Shown: piece by piece, positions 22,340-34,900 of the stretch
How the letters are laid out: each line of letters starts with the position of its first letter
Position numbering within the stretch: the stretch's first letter is position 1
Assembly: GCA_024760905.1 (NCBI GenBank)
Contig: CM045729.1
Coordinates: 55,533,080 to 55,597,079 of the forward strand
Direction of reading: 5' to 3'
DNA: 64,000 nucleotides
Origin: Plotosus lineatus
Taxonomy: Eukaryota > Chordata > Actinopteri > Siluriformes > Plotosidae
Position numbers and translations under genes: made by a program
Notes under the pieces: generated by a model
The model's database searches: none
Told to the model about the DNA's origin: nothing
Seen by the model: only the letters and a program-made list of their open reading frames with translations

Positions 22340-22529
22340 GTAACCTCACCGTTCCTCTTGGGTCCTTGTCGTTCACACACATGTATTCTGTTTTACTGAG
22401 GCTAACCTTCATTCCACTACAGATCACAATGACATCTGTAAACATCATAGTCCATGGAGATTCTTGTCTCACCTTGTCTGTCAGCCTGTCCATCACCATA
22501 GCAAACAAGAAGGGACTCAGAGCTGATCC

Positions 22530-23123
22530 TTAACGCAGTCCCATCTCCACCTTGAACTCTTCTGGTACACCGACAGCACACCTCACCACTGTCTTGCATC
22601 TCTCATACATGTCCTGCACCACTCTAACATACTTTTCTGCCACTCCAGACTTCCTCATGCAATACCTCAGTTCCTCTCTCAGCACCCTGTCATATGCTTT
22701 CTCCAGATCCACAAAGGCACAATGCATCTCCAGCTGACCTTCTCTGTAGTTCTCTATTAATGTCCTCAAAGCAAACACTGCATCTGTGATACTCAATCTT
22801 TGCATGAAACCAAACTGTTGTTCACAAATGCTGACCTCCGCTCTTAGTCTAGCTTCCACTATTCTTTCCCATAACTTCATCATATGGCTCATCAACATTG
22901 TTCCTGTGTAGTTGCCACCACTCTGCACGTCTCCCTTGTTCTTAAAAATGGGCACCAGCACACTTCTCCATTCCTCCGGCATCCTCTCACTCTCTAAGAC
23001 CTTGTTGAATGTTCTTGTCAGAAAATCTACTGCTACCTCTCCTAGACACTTCCATACCTCCACCGGTATGTCATCAGGACAAACTGCCTTTCCATTCTTC
23101 ATCCTCTTCAATGCCCTCCTCAC
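22530..23123 (-). pseudogene. RTE reverse transcriptase, broken
   Basis: A 197-codon frame covering the N-terminal half of the RT: GKAVCPDDIPVEVWK, MPEEWRSVLVPIFKNKGD and the catalytic motif A FVDLEKAYDRV near residue 145. It terminates at a TAA replacing the glutamine of the expected GLHQGSALSP motif B. Downstream pieces continue at 22508-22278 and 22339-21935. Motif C there reads FTDVIV in place of FADDIV, so both essential aspartates of the YADD-type box are affected. Inactive. Confidence 0.9.
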
Positions 23124-23684
23124 TTCACCCTTACTAATCTTTGCTACTTCCTGGTCATCAACAACAGCTCTTCAAGGTACTCTTTCCATCTTACCAGCGC
23201 ACTTCTGTCATCAGTCAACATGTTTCCCACTCTATCCTTCATCACTCTAACTTGCTGCATGTCCTTCTATCTCTATTTCTCTGCTGTGCCAACCTGTATA
23301 GATAGTTTTCTCTCTCCTTACTGTCTGACATAGCATACAAGTCACCATGTTTGGCCTTTGACACCGCTACCTTCACCTTATGCTGTGTTTCCCAGTACTT
23401 CAATTTACTCTCTTCGGTCCTCTCTATGTTCCACTTCTTATTGGCTAACCTCTTCTTTTGTACACACTCCTGCACTTCCTCATTCCTCCATCAAGTCTCC
23501 TTATCTACTGTCCTTCCAGAGGACACGCCAAGTACTCTCCTTCCTGTCTCCCTGATCACATTAGCTATAGTTGTCCAGTCATCTGAAAGCACTGACCACC
23601 CAAAACCTGTTTCAACTCCTCCTTGAAGACAACCCGACACTCTTCCTTTTTCAGTTTCCACCACTTTGTCTTCTGCTCTGCATA

Positions 23685-24600
23685 CAGTCGGCCCTCTACT
23701 TACGAAAACCTCTGAATACGAAGAATCCGGGTTACGAAAAACATTTTCCTAAATTTTCATCCTCTGCAGGGTATTCATTAAGTTTTAGAGTAGAATGAGG
23801 ATATTGATAAGTAGGGGGTGGAAATTACTTGAGGCAAGCATGGAGATGGGGGTGTCCCCTCCTGCAGGGGGGTCTGGGGGGGGGGGGGCACCCCCAGAAA
23901 ATTTTTTTAATTTCATGTGCTCTGTGGTGCATTCTGGGCCCATATTGAGAAAATCAGACAAGCTAGAAGCAAATAAAACTAACAGTTTATATTATAAAAA
24001 AGTACTGTATTTGTTACAAGAATAGTAAAAATACTTCTTAAAGGAAAGTACATAAAACTTCTCATTTGAAAAATATAGCAGTTGCCTTACTAATATATAA
24101 CATTTGTGAATCAAACTGCTGCCCTAATCTGTCAAAACTGTTTATGTAATATCATTTTAGGATTAATAAAATTAGGCTATTAAAATAAGATTAGGCTAGT
24201 TTAGTTGGGGGCTAGTTTTCACTAGTATCGCTCAGTGCAACCAAGAAATAATTTGTGTTCGGACATGACATAAAACTTTTTTACCTATTTCATGAGATAC
24301 GGATGTTTCAAAAACAGTGGAATCATCGGTCTTGAGTCGCTTCCACAACGTATTTAATGTTGGTTGTTTAGATCTACTTCGCTTCGGCGCCATGCTTGTC
24401 GGTACGACTCACATAAGTTTGGACTATATTTTACCTGGGTTTGTACGACCCGTCACTTAATCCGATCTGTTTGACAGATCGGAAGTCCGGACAAGCTGCG
24501 TTCCGCCCCAAAAGCTCCGGTGTCGGCTGCGACGCCTCCCGCACTTGGCAGAGCGCGTCACAAATGTTTAATAATGTTTAATATTGTTTGGTTTGGTCAA
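23685..24600. mobile_element. Tigger-like family A-related element, left end
   Basis: After TA (23683-23684) reads CAGTCGGCCCTCTACTTACG, matching inverted the right end at 30054. It interrupts RTE copy B. The right end was not located, so the extent is a guess. It contains a short putative exon (24285-24393). Confidence 0.45.
24285..24393 (-). pseudogene. Possible first exon of a transposase-like gene
   Basis: Minus-strand ATG (24393-24391) opening MAPKRSRSKQPTLNTLWKRL, continuing 36 codons to a splice-donor-like ATAG|GTAAAA. The basic, K/R-rich start followed by 'TLWKRLK' resembles the first residues of hAT-like transposases. It stands in a CpG-rich segment. No continuing exon was found. 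Confidence 0.3.
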
Positions 24601-25084
24601 TAAAAAAATTGGTTCATAAAAATATTCTGAATCTCCATGGTAGTATACCAATGCCTGTTTGTCACACATGTAAAGGAGAGTTGTACTGTTGGTTCCTGAG
24701 TTTCGTGAGTTTATTTGAGAGTGCATGAGAATCAATCCTGGGACCTTCTTTCTGCATCACTGGTTTAAATACTTCACAGTCCATTGCAAGTATACAACGA
24801 TAAAAGTTGCTGGCCTGCAGGTATTCCGATTTTTTGTTGGTTGTGCTACAAATAAATTACTTGCTTTGATGCTTTTTGACATGCCATTTGAGAGAAAATT
24901 CTTTCAATATCCCTTTTTACTTTTATAGAGCAATAGATGCGTTATTAGATTGTTCGCTTGAAAACAGGCATTTGTGCAAAACAATAGAGATCCACTGCAG
25001 ACACTTATCAGTTGTATTTAAATTTACCTACAACAATGCTGCAAATGTTCACTCGTGTCTTAAAGTGAATCATTCTTCCTTTCC

Positions 25085-25443
25085 TGTTGGCTGTTCCCTT
25101 CAGGGGTCACCACAGTGAATCATCTGCCTCCATTTTCATGGAAGTCATATTAATGATTCGCATGTTTGATTTGGCATAGGCTTTTACGTCGGATGCCCTT
25201 CCTGACACAACTCTTAGCAAGGGGTAGAAACACACTAACACTATGCAGCTACTCTTTGCAAAAGTCAGCAATGGTTCTTTTACATGAACCTCACACCATG
25301 GAAAGTGAGAGACATGGACAGCCTTTGATAACCCAGTTAGCTGCACTGGGGGGACAGTGACAACCTTGTGGAGAGTGAGACTTGAAACACTAACCCGAGG
25401 ATCAGCGATCCAGCACCTTTTACCACTAGGCCACCACTCGCCT
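25085..25443 (-). mobile_element. tRNA(Ser)-like SINE with RTE-type tail, copy 2
   Basis: Full-length minus copy. Tail TTCCCTTCAGGGGTCACCAC to TACGTCGGATGCCC, body, and head with GAGGATCAGCGATCC. An extra ATTAATGATTCGCATG stretch in the tail lies between the two RTE-derived blocks. The region 24601-25084 upstream is unassigned. Confidence 0.88.
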
Positions 25444-25489
25444 CTGTCTTAAAGTGAATACATTGCAATGAAAATCAAGTGTCACACAA

Positions 25490-25830
25490 GACAATAATAA
25501 TTTAATCACTCACTCATTCGTTCATTAATTCATTGATTCATTATTTAATATTTTATTTAATTATTTAATATATTAATGAATTCCCATTAAATGCTTTTTT
25601 TTCTGTTTTTTTTTTTTATTATTTAAAAAAAAAATACCACAAATATGGCATTCATTCATTTGCCGGACATTTAACCCTACGAAGGTTGTGGAGAGCCAAG
25701 TCTGGGCGAAGTCGGAGTACACCCTGAACATCCCGCCAGACCATTGCATGGCAACACAAGCAGCCATTCACACCCTCATTCACACAGTGGGGCAATTAGG
25801 AACAGACAGTTAGTCTCAAGTGCAAAGTTT
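25490..25830 (-). repeat. SINE/LINE tail fragment of the ATTC-repeat type
   Basis: ATTCATTCATT-like repeats followed on the same side by GAGTACACCCTGAACATC and CCATTCACACCC, i.e. the inverse of the widespread fish tail 'GGGTGTACTCTG..TGAATGAATGA' and the core 'GGGTGTGAATGG'. Partly degenerate. Confidence 0.5.
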
Positions 25831-26253
25831 ACTACTCTTTTGTATAAAATTCTATAAAAGGGAAATTATTTTATGATGAAGAAGATGATGATGATTCTTC
25901 TTATTATTATTGTTGTTGTTATTGTTGTGAACGAGAATGGATAGGGATAATTATGCAACCAGCCACTGGTGGCACTGTAAGTGGATCCGCCCAAAACCGA
26001 CCTGTCAACTATGGGTTAACGTCACTCTTAGCTGATTGAGCAGAAGTTAACGAAGGACTAATATCTTTTTAGACAAACCTGAATTAAGCCAAATAATGAA
26101 TCCTAAAAAGAGACATGACAGCTGGGCGGCACCTGGACCGAACCACAGAGAGCGTGAAGTGCAAATGGACCCAAAAGAGAATTACGCCACAAATCAAAAC
26201 ACCCAACCTCAAAATTCTCGGGATCCAACGCAGTAAGTCAATACCAGATGACA

Positions 26254-26254
26254 C

Positions 26255-26312
<58 letters not shown>

Positions 26313-26322
26313 CGTGTTATAC

Positions 26323-26356
<34 letters not shown>
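26254..26356. repeat. (ATT)n then (TA)n microsatellite
   Basis: ATT tract of about 19 units followed by TA repeats. The regions 25831-26253 and 26357-26817 hold nothing I recognise. Confidence 0.95.
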
Positions 26357-26361
<5 letters not shown>

Positions 26362-26817
26362 TACAGTACTTGTTATACCTGAGGCGTATAATAAACCTGC
26401 TACATTATGTTTAATAGATATGTGGCAAATGAAACTGTTTCCTGTTGCCAAATAGTTAGTTATTATAGCTTGTCTTCATAAATGCGCCAAAATTAAGCTT
26501 TTAAACTCGTGTATTTGTTGTATTTTTCTCTACATTACTAGCGCCTTAAGTTTCTGTTTCGTTTCTGCTCTTGAACCCGCTGAGGTCCCGAAACAAAGTC
26601 CGCGCATGCGCAGACGAGTGAAGCGGGCCACCCTAAGCCTGGAGTACTTTCACTGTCCTGTTGTATTGAATGAAATCAGCATTTTTTTGCTATAGATAGG
26701 CTGGCTGATCTCATATGAGTCAGTCGTGTTAGTCATTAAAACGAGAAGGAAAAGACATTCAATAGTGTGCTCATTAAAAACATTGCACTAAATAATTTAC
26801 TCAATATCGCCTACATA

Positions 26818-28403
26818 CAGTGCTGTGCAAAAGTGATTTTTTACTTTTTTGCACCTTTGTCAAACTTAAAAGTTTCAGTTCATCAAACAAATTTAAACAT
26901 TACACTAAAGACAACCCAAGTATTCAAAAAATATGGTTTTCCTGTTGCGATTTTATTTGTTAAAAGAAAAATCCTATCCTAACCTACAAGAACCTCTGTG
27001 AAAAAGTAATTGCACCCTTGGTAAAAAGTTAGGTAATTGTGATTAATTGGTGAAAACTGAGTTCAATTTCATGGCCACACCCAGTCCTGATTGCTGCCAG
27101 ACATTTCTAATCAGGAGATCCCGAACATAAAACCTGTCCATCAAGGTGAGGAAGGACATACTGAACACACATCATGCCTCGATCCAGTGAGCTTTGAGCG
27201 CACACAAGAATGAAGATTATAGAGATGTCTCAGTCTGGAAAAGGATACAAAGTCATTGGTAAATCTTTGGGACTCGAGCAGACCACTGTCAGAGCCATTA
27301 TTCATAAATGGAGAAGGCATGGCACAGTGGTGACTCTTCACATGATTGGCCAACCTACTAAAATTACTCCAAGAGCACGGTGCAGACAAACCGGAGAAGT
27401 CACAAAGGATCCAAGAACCACTTCTAAACAACTACAAGCCTCACAGTTAATGTCAATGTTCATGACTCCACCATCAGAAAGACACGACGCAAAAATGGCA
27501 TCCATGGAAGAGTTCCGAGGTGAAAACCGCTGTTGACAAAAGAATATCAAGGCATGACTCACCTTTGCAAAAAATTATCTTGATCATCCCCAAAGCTTTT
27601 GGGAAAATGTTCTCTGGACTGATGGTACTAAAGTTGAACATTTTGGGGGAAATGCATCCCGTTACATCTGGTGTAAAAGTAACACTGCATTTGATAAAAA
27701 CAACATTGTGCCATCAGTGAAACATGGTGGCGGAAGTGTGATGATCTGGGACTGCTTTGCTGCTTCAGGACCTGGGCGACTTGACATGATTGATGGAACC
27801 ATGAATTCTGCTCGCTACCAAGAAATCCTGGCAAAGTTCATCCATCAGTTCGAGACCTCAAGCTAAAGCGCACCTGGGTTCTGCAGCAAGACAATGATCC
27901 AAAGCACACCAGCAAGTCCACTTCTGAATGGCTAAAAAAGAACAAAATGAGTGTTTTGGAGTGGCCTAGTCAAAGTTCCGACCTGAACCCTATTGAGATG
28001 CTGAGGCATGATCTTAAAAAGGCTGTTCATGTCGAAAACCATCCAATCTGGTTAATCTTAAACAATTCTGCAGAGAAGAGTGGGCCAAAATCCCATCACA
28101 GTGATGTGAAAGACTCATCGCTTCTTATAGCAAACGCTTGACTGCAGTTAATGCTGCAAAAGGTGGTTCAACCAGCTATTAGCTTTAGAGGGTAAGTACT
28201 TATTCACAAGGGCCCTTGTAGGTTCAGATGGTTTTTTTGTCCCCTTAATAAATGTAATTGACACTGAAAACTGCATTTTGTGTTTACTAGTGTTTTATCT
28301 TTGTATAATACAGTATTTAGGTTTGCTTGATCTGAAATGGATAATAGTGACAAACGTGCAAAAAATCTCAGAAATTTGTCAGGGGCAAAAACCTTTGCAC
28401 GGG
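26818..28403 (+). mobile_element. Tc1-like transposon (second family), decayed
   Basis: A 1586-bp element between TA (26816-26817) and TA (28404-28405). Left end CAGTGCTGTGCAAAAGTGAT; right end inverted CCCGTGCAAAGGTTTTTGCC. The transposase remnant is on the plus strand. Terminal repeats have diverged more than those of the element at 5851, so this one is older. Confidence 0.85.
27210..28150 (+). pseudogene. Tc1-family transposase, multiply frameshifted
   Basis: The N-terminus MKIIEMSQSGKGYKVIGKSL continues with LEQTTVRAIIHKWRRHGTV, the paired-like HTH of Tc1. Further on, in other frames, are [31 protein letters not shown], a [12 protein letters not shown] second-aspartate region near 27890 and a [16 protein letters not shown] box holding the glutamate at about 27980. 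At least four frame changes and several stops. It cannot yield a protein. Confidence 0.88.
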
Positions 28404-28491
28404 TACATGCCCCCTTTTTATTTTAATATACTATACTGTATTAGTCCCATACAGAAAATTATTTCCTCTGCATTTAACCATCCAAAGGGAG

Positions 28492-28625
<134 letters not shown>

Positions 28626-28842
28626 ATTGGGGGCACCTAAAGAGCAGTTGGGTAGTTAGACTTGCTCACTTCAGCCATCTATGTGGAGGAAGAGAAGGGC
28701 CTCCTTGCCACAAAATTTACCTTTTGTGAAAAAAGAGTGGGCCAACATTTCTCCACAGAGATGTTAAAGACTGACTTCTTGGTACTGGAAATGTTTGATT
28801 GCAGATGCTGCTGCTGAGAGCGACACAGTCAACTATTAAGTA

Positions 28843-29258
28843 CAGTCTTACTACTTACGAAATGAATCCGTTCCAGATTAATTAGAGGTGCATTTTACAT
28901 GAAAAATGCATGATTCGTTCCAAGGCTCCCAAGACTACCCCATAAACCCTTTAAAAATTATAAAAGTACATCAATTTTGTATGAAATAATGTGTTAAGTT
29001 GCACACATACAACACTATCTCTCTCAATCGCTTTCTCTCTCTGTCTCTCTCTGTCTCTCTCTGTCTGGTTTTTGCTCACATTCGGCGGCGCGTGCCACAT
29101 TTATTAAACATTTACTGAATTAAACAACTTACAAAACGAAAAATAAGCTGCAATGTGCTCTCTTGAACGAGAGTTAAAAGAACGCCTCCTTTCATCTCTG
29201 ACTGACTCTGTCTGCAGTCTCTCTCTATCTCTCTGTCTCTCTCTCTCGCTCTCTCGTT

Positions 29259-29312
<54 letters not shown>

Positions 29313-30054
29313 CTCTCTCTATCTCTCTCTTTTTCTCTCTCTCTGTCTCTGTCTCTCTCTCTCTTTCTCTCACACACACAAACACACACACAAAACTCTA
29401 TCTCTCTGGTGTGTTTTGCCGAATGCGGGCTTCGCCCACACGCAACGCACAGCCAAAGGACCAATTGTATGTAAATGTTTAAATGGACGAGATGTATTTA
29501 AAGCAGAATTGCAGTACCTGTTTGAAAGATCAGAGGTCCTGATTCAATATTAACTTGCTTCCTTGCGAGATCGGAGGTCTTGTCCCACGGAGCACTGTTT
29601 TCATGCTTCTTCTGCTTCAATATCATGCCGAAATCATCATCTTCGTCACTGCATTTCCACTTTAAGGTCTCCTTCTGCTTCAATATCGTCCCGATTGAGA
29701 GGGGTTTCGGCGATAATGAAATATAAGGCTGCAATGATCAATCTCAAAACAATCCAACAGTCCTGTTCAACTCTCCTTCATGCGTGTGACAAACAGGATA
29801 TATGGGTACAGGAAGTATGGGTACAGGTCAGCTCCCCCCTGGCCAATGAGAGGCCAGCGGGGTGGGATGTTGGGAGACAGCCAATGAGAGAGGAATTCGC
29901 GCATTGTTTGAATTTTTAATGGCACGTTTGAATTTTTGAATGGGCATTGTGGCGCTTTTCATAAAAAGAGGAAATGGATGAAAATTTAGGAAAATGTTTT
30001 TCATAACCTGGACTTTTTCGTACTCAGAGGTTTTCGTAAGTAGAGAGCAGACTG
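28843..30054. mobile_element. Tigger-like nonautonomous element, family A copy 3
   Basis: Between TA (28841-28842) and TA (30055-30056). Left CAGTCTTACTACTTACGAAA; right inverted CAGTCTGCTCTCTACTTACG. Shares AATCCGTTCC and CATAAACCCTTTAAAAAT with copy 1. The interior is inflated by CT/CA microsatellites (29030-29398). A GCTTCTTCTGCTTCAATATC motif and a near copy of it (29606-29690) are an internal repeat. Confidence 0.75.
29030..29398. repeat. CT/CA microsatellite cluster
   Basis: Alternating CT and CA tracts inside family A copy 3. Open frames across it are simple-repeat artefacts. Confidence 0.95.
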
Positions 30055-30299
30055 TATAGGGCTAGTTACGTTTTCACATCATTAATATGGATTTTCACAG
30101 TAAATTTGTCTTTCACTGTGTATCCTGTTTACTCAGGTTGCCTTTTTTATTATGCGAAATTTGTTTTGCAGGTCAGAAAAAATTAAGTGTTATGGATGAA
30201 GTAAAAGGCAGGATATCAGGAAGAGGGTGAAGCTTGAATGAATCCTTAGATTTGTGCTCAGAAACAAAGATCTGATAATTAATGAGTTAAATCACATGA

Positions 30300-30565
30300 A
30301 TTGGAGAGGACGTTTCTGTGTGGAGTTTGTTTATTCTCCCTGTGCTCATGTGGGTTTCCTGTGGGTACACTGTTTTTATCCCACAGTCCAAAGACACTGC
30401 CAAATAGGAGTAAGTGGGGCAGTGGTGACTTAGAGGATAAAGGCAATGGGTTACTGATCCAAAGGTCAGCAACTCAATCCCCACTATCACTGCTTGGGCC
30501 CCTGAGCAGGGTTCATGCTCCAGTCTTCCTTGGTGTTGAGTTGTGTCACAATCAGAGATTCTAAA
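30300..30565 (+). mobile_element. Degenerate SINE pieces
   Basis: 30310-30395 resembles the common fish core 'TGTGTGGAGTTTGCATGTTCTCCC..GTGGGTTTCC..CACAGTCCAAAGAC'. 30416-30565 starts GTGGGGCAGTGGTGACTTAG with a tRNA-like head and GGCCCCTGAGCAGGG. Two fragments, probably of different SINEs. Confidence 0.5.
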
Positions 30566-30838
30566 AGAGTGGGTGGCATAAGAATGAAGTGAAGCATTTT
30601 GATAACTATGATGAACAATAACATATTTGAGTGCATCAAATGTTGTTATAAAACTCCATAAAAAAAAACATACAAATTTTTATGACTGACATGCAAAAAC
30701 CGATAACTTGAATCAGGAGTGTTGCGCCACAAACATAGAGAATAACGACTTGGGGTGAGTATGGGAACATCAGAAGGCATACTTTGTAAGTCAGCATTGG
30801 GCAGACATGTTCACAATCATACTTACTGTACATAAAAA

Positions 30839-30929
30839 ATGATGGGACTGGTAGTAATGGGAGGGTGTGATGGCTCAGTGATTATCGCTGACACATCACA
30901 ACGAGAAGGTTTAAATCTTGAGCAATGGC

Positions 30930-31004
<75 letters not shown>

Positions 31005-31330
31005 TGTGTGTGTGTAATTGACATGCTCTCCCCATAGCTGCATGAGTTTTCTCCAGCTACTTTAGTTTCCTTCTACAGTTTCCAAGGCATGTACATCAGA
31101 GCTACTATCTACGTTAAATTGCCATTGGTGTGACTGAGAATCTGAATGGTTGCTGTTCTCTGTTAGCCCTGCAATAGACTGGTTTAACCTGTTTAATATG
31201 TATCCCACCTCTCAACCAAAGTTATCCAGGATTGGCTCCAGTTTCCCCCGGGACCCTGATGGATAAGCAGTATACATAACAGAATAATGAATGGATGGGT
31301 GGATGGATGGGTGGGTGGATGGTGGTAATG
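30839..31330 (+). mobile_element. Degenerate tRNA-derived SINE with internal (TG)n
   Basis: A head-like GGGTGTGATGGCTCAGTGAT is followed by a long TG tract (30931-31015), then CATGCTCTCCCC..GTTTTCTCCAG..CCTGCAATAGACTGG and GGATTGGCTCCAG..CCCTGATGGATAAGCAG, ending in ATGGATGG repeats. Order and motifs are those of the copy at 38528. Confidence 0.6.
30931..31015. repeat. (TG)n microsatellite
   Basis: About 40 TG units with one TA interruption. Confidence 0.98.
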
Positions 31331-31843
31331 GTTTTGAAGTAGCTCGTGTGCAAACACATTTAAAAAAACACTTCTGGAAGGGATGTTTTATGGGAATGGG
31401 GAGAGATGGGGATTATGTTTGAAATACCAACCACATGTTATTTATCAGGGTCTGACAGCTGCTTACAGTAACACTAAATTCTACATTAGACACTGTACAG
31501 AAGCAAAGAAATGGTCATGCATTATAAATAAGAATTCGGAAAAACCAGCGGTGATGTGGATGTGTTCTTTAAAGGATGCTTAATATTGTGTGTTTCATTT
31601 CCCGTCATTGTCTTTCTTGACAGACACATTTGGGTCATATCTCCAGTGGTGGCTTTTTAAGGGAAGTTCCAGATGATAATTTGTGGGAATGTTTTTAGAC
31701 ATTGTTTACCATAACATTACTCATGCTCCACCTTTGTTTGGGACATTCTTTGCAAATGAACCAGAGGAGTTTGTTAAGTTCAAGGCACGGAGTTGGTGAG
31801 TAAAGGATACCTGCTGTAACTAATTATATTTGTGCTCACTCAG

Positions 31844-31902
31844 CTCTGATGGATACACCATGATCCCACCAGATGCATCAAGACGGAGTCAAATGCTGAG
31901 TA
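31844..31902 (+). CDS. epsti1: epsti1 exon (first one seen)
   Basis: Acceptor TTTGTGCTCACTCAG, donor AGTA|GTAAGT. Encodes SDGYTMIPPDASRRSQMLS, aligned with the conserved YTLIAPN..RR segment of EPSTI1. Enters with two codon bases missing and leaves one base over. Confidence 0.85.
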
Positions 31903-34900
31903 GTAAGTCATGATGGGTTACTGTTTTTTCCATTCCCTTGTTTTCCACACATTTTCTCTCCTTATTTGTTGCTTGCAGGTGTCATTTCTGTTTAGTTCAA
32001 AATATAAACCTGTGTTTAATGTAATTTTACCCTCTAATATATTCGCATTGAAGAAATGAGTCCAGAACAATACATTTATTCAACAAATAATATGAGCTAT
32101 GTGTTGGTTTGGGACAGTGGTGGCCTAGCGGTATGGTGCTGGATTACTGATCCCAAGGATGGGAGTTCAAGTACCACTATCAATGGTTGTCCCTGCTGTT
32201 CCCAGTACAGCTAACTGGGATATCAAAGGCCAGCCATTTCTCTCACTGTCTATAATGACTATAATGACAGTCATGTGAGAGAACCATTGCTGACTTTCGT
32301 TTCCGCCCTGCAATGGCTTGGCGAGCTGTCCAGGATGTACTCTGCCCTCGCCCAGAGTTGGCAGATCCTAATTCGAATTAAGCGGTTCAGAAAATGAAAG
32401 AATGTGTTGTTTTGTTTAGTGCTCACCGCCAGTGATATTAGTGTGTCCCCTTTAGCCAGAGTCGGCTGAGATAGGCTCCAGCCTCCCCACGGCCCTAATG
32501 GGATTAAGCCGTTCGGCAAATAAAACAACTGAACGAATAAATATAATAAACAAACACATTTTATTCTAACGATATTTTCAAACCCCAATTGTAAATGTTA
32601 AACATTTAAATGGATACTGGAAAGACTAAACAAGATCATGAAATGTTTAATGATTCTTTATGTGCAATATTACATTTAAATATGTTTTCATTTATTAATC
32701 ACTGTTTCACAAACATATTCGGCATTTAAGATTTCAGGAGCTGAACAATGAAGCATCTGTAATTTATATTATGTTCCTGCAGGATCACAGAAAGAAGAAG
32801 AGGTTTGGCAGAGATGGAAGGAGGAAAATCGGCCTGGCCCCATTCAGCTGCCCCCAGAGAGGCTTGGTAATTGGGATGAGTACTGTATATCAAATAAGCT
32901 TTGGACACTTACCACAAATACAAAAATTAAAATATAAAGCATACTCTTTTCTGTTTAATAGGTGGGAATAAATCATTGTTCGAGGTACGACAGGGACAGC
33001 AGGTTTCAGCCCAACAGTCTAAAATCCAGAAAAAGGTGCAGACTTTCTGTTTAGAATTTAAAAGGAATTCTGCAGAAGACAAAGAATATTCAGGTGCATT
33101 GAACATTGTATATTTATGTTTTGCATTTTTCAACAGCTCAAACAAGAGGAAATGGACCGAATCAGGAGACAAAAAATAGAAAAAGAGAATCAGCAGAAGA
33201 AGGCCTTTTACAGACAGATGGTGACAGGATGATAAATTGACATTACATAATTATTTAATTCAAAGATCACTTTGTAGATTGGCAACACTGAAATCATTTA
33301 AGTTTGCATTGATTTAATCATTTAATGTGCTTGGGGGCAGTGGTGGTCGAGTGGTATAAGGTGCCGGATCGCTGATCCAAAGGTTGGGGGTTCGAGTCTC
33401 ACTCTCCACAAGGTTGTCACTGTCCCCCCCAGTGCAGCTAACTGGGTTATCAAAGGCCGGCCATGTCTCTCACTGTCTATGGTGTGCGGCATGTAAAACA
33501 ACCATTGCTGACTTTCGACAAGAGGAGCTGCAAAGCCGTCAGTGTGTTTCCGCTCTGCGATGGCCTGGTGAGCTGTCCAGGGTGTACTCTGCCCTCGCCC
33601 TGAATTGGCTGGGATGGGCACCAGCCTCCCCGCGACCCTAATTAGGATGAAGCAGTTATAGAAAATGAACTGAATGTGCTTGGTAAACATTTGGTAGAAC
33701 TAATAAGTTGGGGGGTATTTATTTATTTATTTTTACTAATCTAAACTGTTTGGTAGAGATGTGCATGTAAAAAATATAGAGTTATTTAAATTAAAAAAAA
33801 CAAACATTACTGTGATTGTTACCAAAACTGATTTTTAAAAAAAGTAATTTCTTTTTTCTTGATGTGGCTTTTTTTGGGGTTAATTTTACATAGTTGTAGT
33901 GCAGTTTTCAAACTCTAGAAGTCACTACTGAGAGTTGTTGTACAGAACTTATATCACTGAATGCACTGCAATTAAACTAACCTATAGACTTGTTTTTTTA
34001 AAGAAACTAGGATTTACTAATTAATGAATTTAAGCATATGAATAAACATTGCAATAAACTACAACCCATGAAATAGCGTTTATTACCAATGAAGTTTTAT
34101 TTAATTTTATGAAAATGGCAATTTGTTTCTCTATGGTATTCAGGTTGAATCAAATTCTTTTTAGTTTATTTAAATTATGTATATTCTGGATCATCGTAAA
34201 AGATCAATATAATGCACATAATCTGGTTACACAACATTATATGTACAATTTTCTTTGCAGAGCAACACACTAGAAATAAAGGAAAAGAAGAAGCAGGAAC
34301 AGAGAAAGGAGCTGTACCAACATGAACATGAGATGTATGTTCACATATTTTCATTCAGTGTTGTCACATCCCCATGGAGTTAAAAATGCAGTGTTCAGTC
34401 TTTAGGAGGAAACTGGTTCTTGTTACTCTGCTGGATCAAATCCAAAAATAACACATCTAAATGCACAGTTTTAAAAACTACAGCATTTTTTTCTGTTACC
34501 TTCTACTCCAGTCACATAGTAGTACTAAACCAGGAGAAGAGGCAGGAGGTACAGTCTGTTTGAACAGTGAGACGATGAAAACAACAAAAGAAGATACCCC
34601 CATCTTCAGTTGTGCCCAAAATGTTAAATTATTCATGGTCATAAGAATGCCCCAAACTGGCAAAATAAACTATCGCAGTTAGCAAATGAGAATGTATTCT
34701 CTTTAATCCAGAGAGAGTATGTGAGACGTGATTATTCTTTGAATTCTTCAATCATTTTTGTTAGGTTAGACACACTGTTATTGAATTTGAATCCATTCAT
34801 CAACACAAATTCAAAAATCTGGTGGTAGACCTATAAATGTTAAATGTTGTGTCTTTTTGGTTTGCAGTAAAAGAGAAGCGCATCTTCAAAAGCTTGAGAG

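Larger units (their letters stand above)
21899..23682 (-). mobile_element. RTE-clade LINE, copy B (5'-truncated)
   Basis: Minus-strand copy from the linker to the 3' end. The 3' terminus is the usual GGCGACCCCTGAAGGG, GCCGAAA, (GAA)n at 21899-21960. The 5' side stops at a TA into which a Tigger-like element inserted (23685). It retains the RT segment that is deleted in the copy at 60 kb and so helps define the full structure. Confidence 0.9.

Noticed and set aside
31689..31795. First coding exon of epsti1
   Set aside because: Phase and donor fit, but the intron to 31844 would be 48 bp, too short for a normal vertebrate intron, and the peptide does not resemble the EPSTI1 N-terminus.
33335..33410. 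tRNA genes in SINE heads
   Set aside because: Box A and box B-like motifs are present, but acceptor stems do not pair and the heads are fused to SINE bodies. They are tRNA-derived, not tRNA genes.
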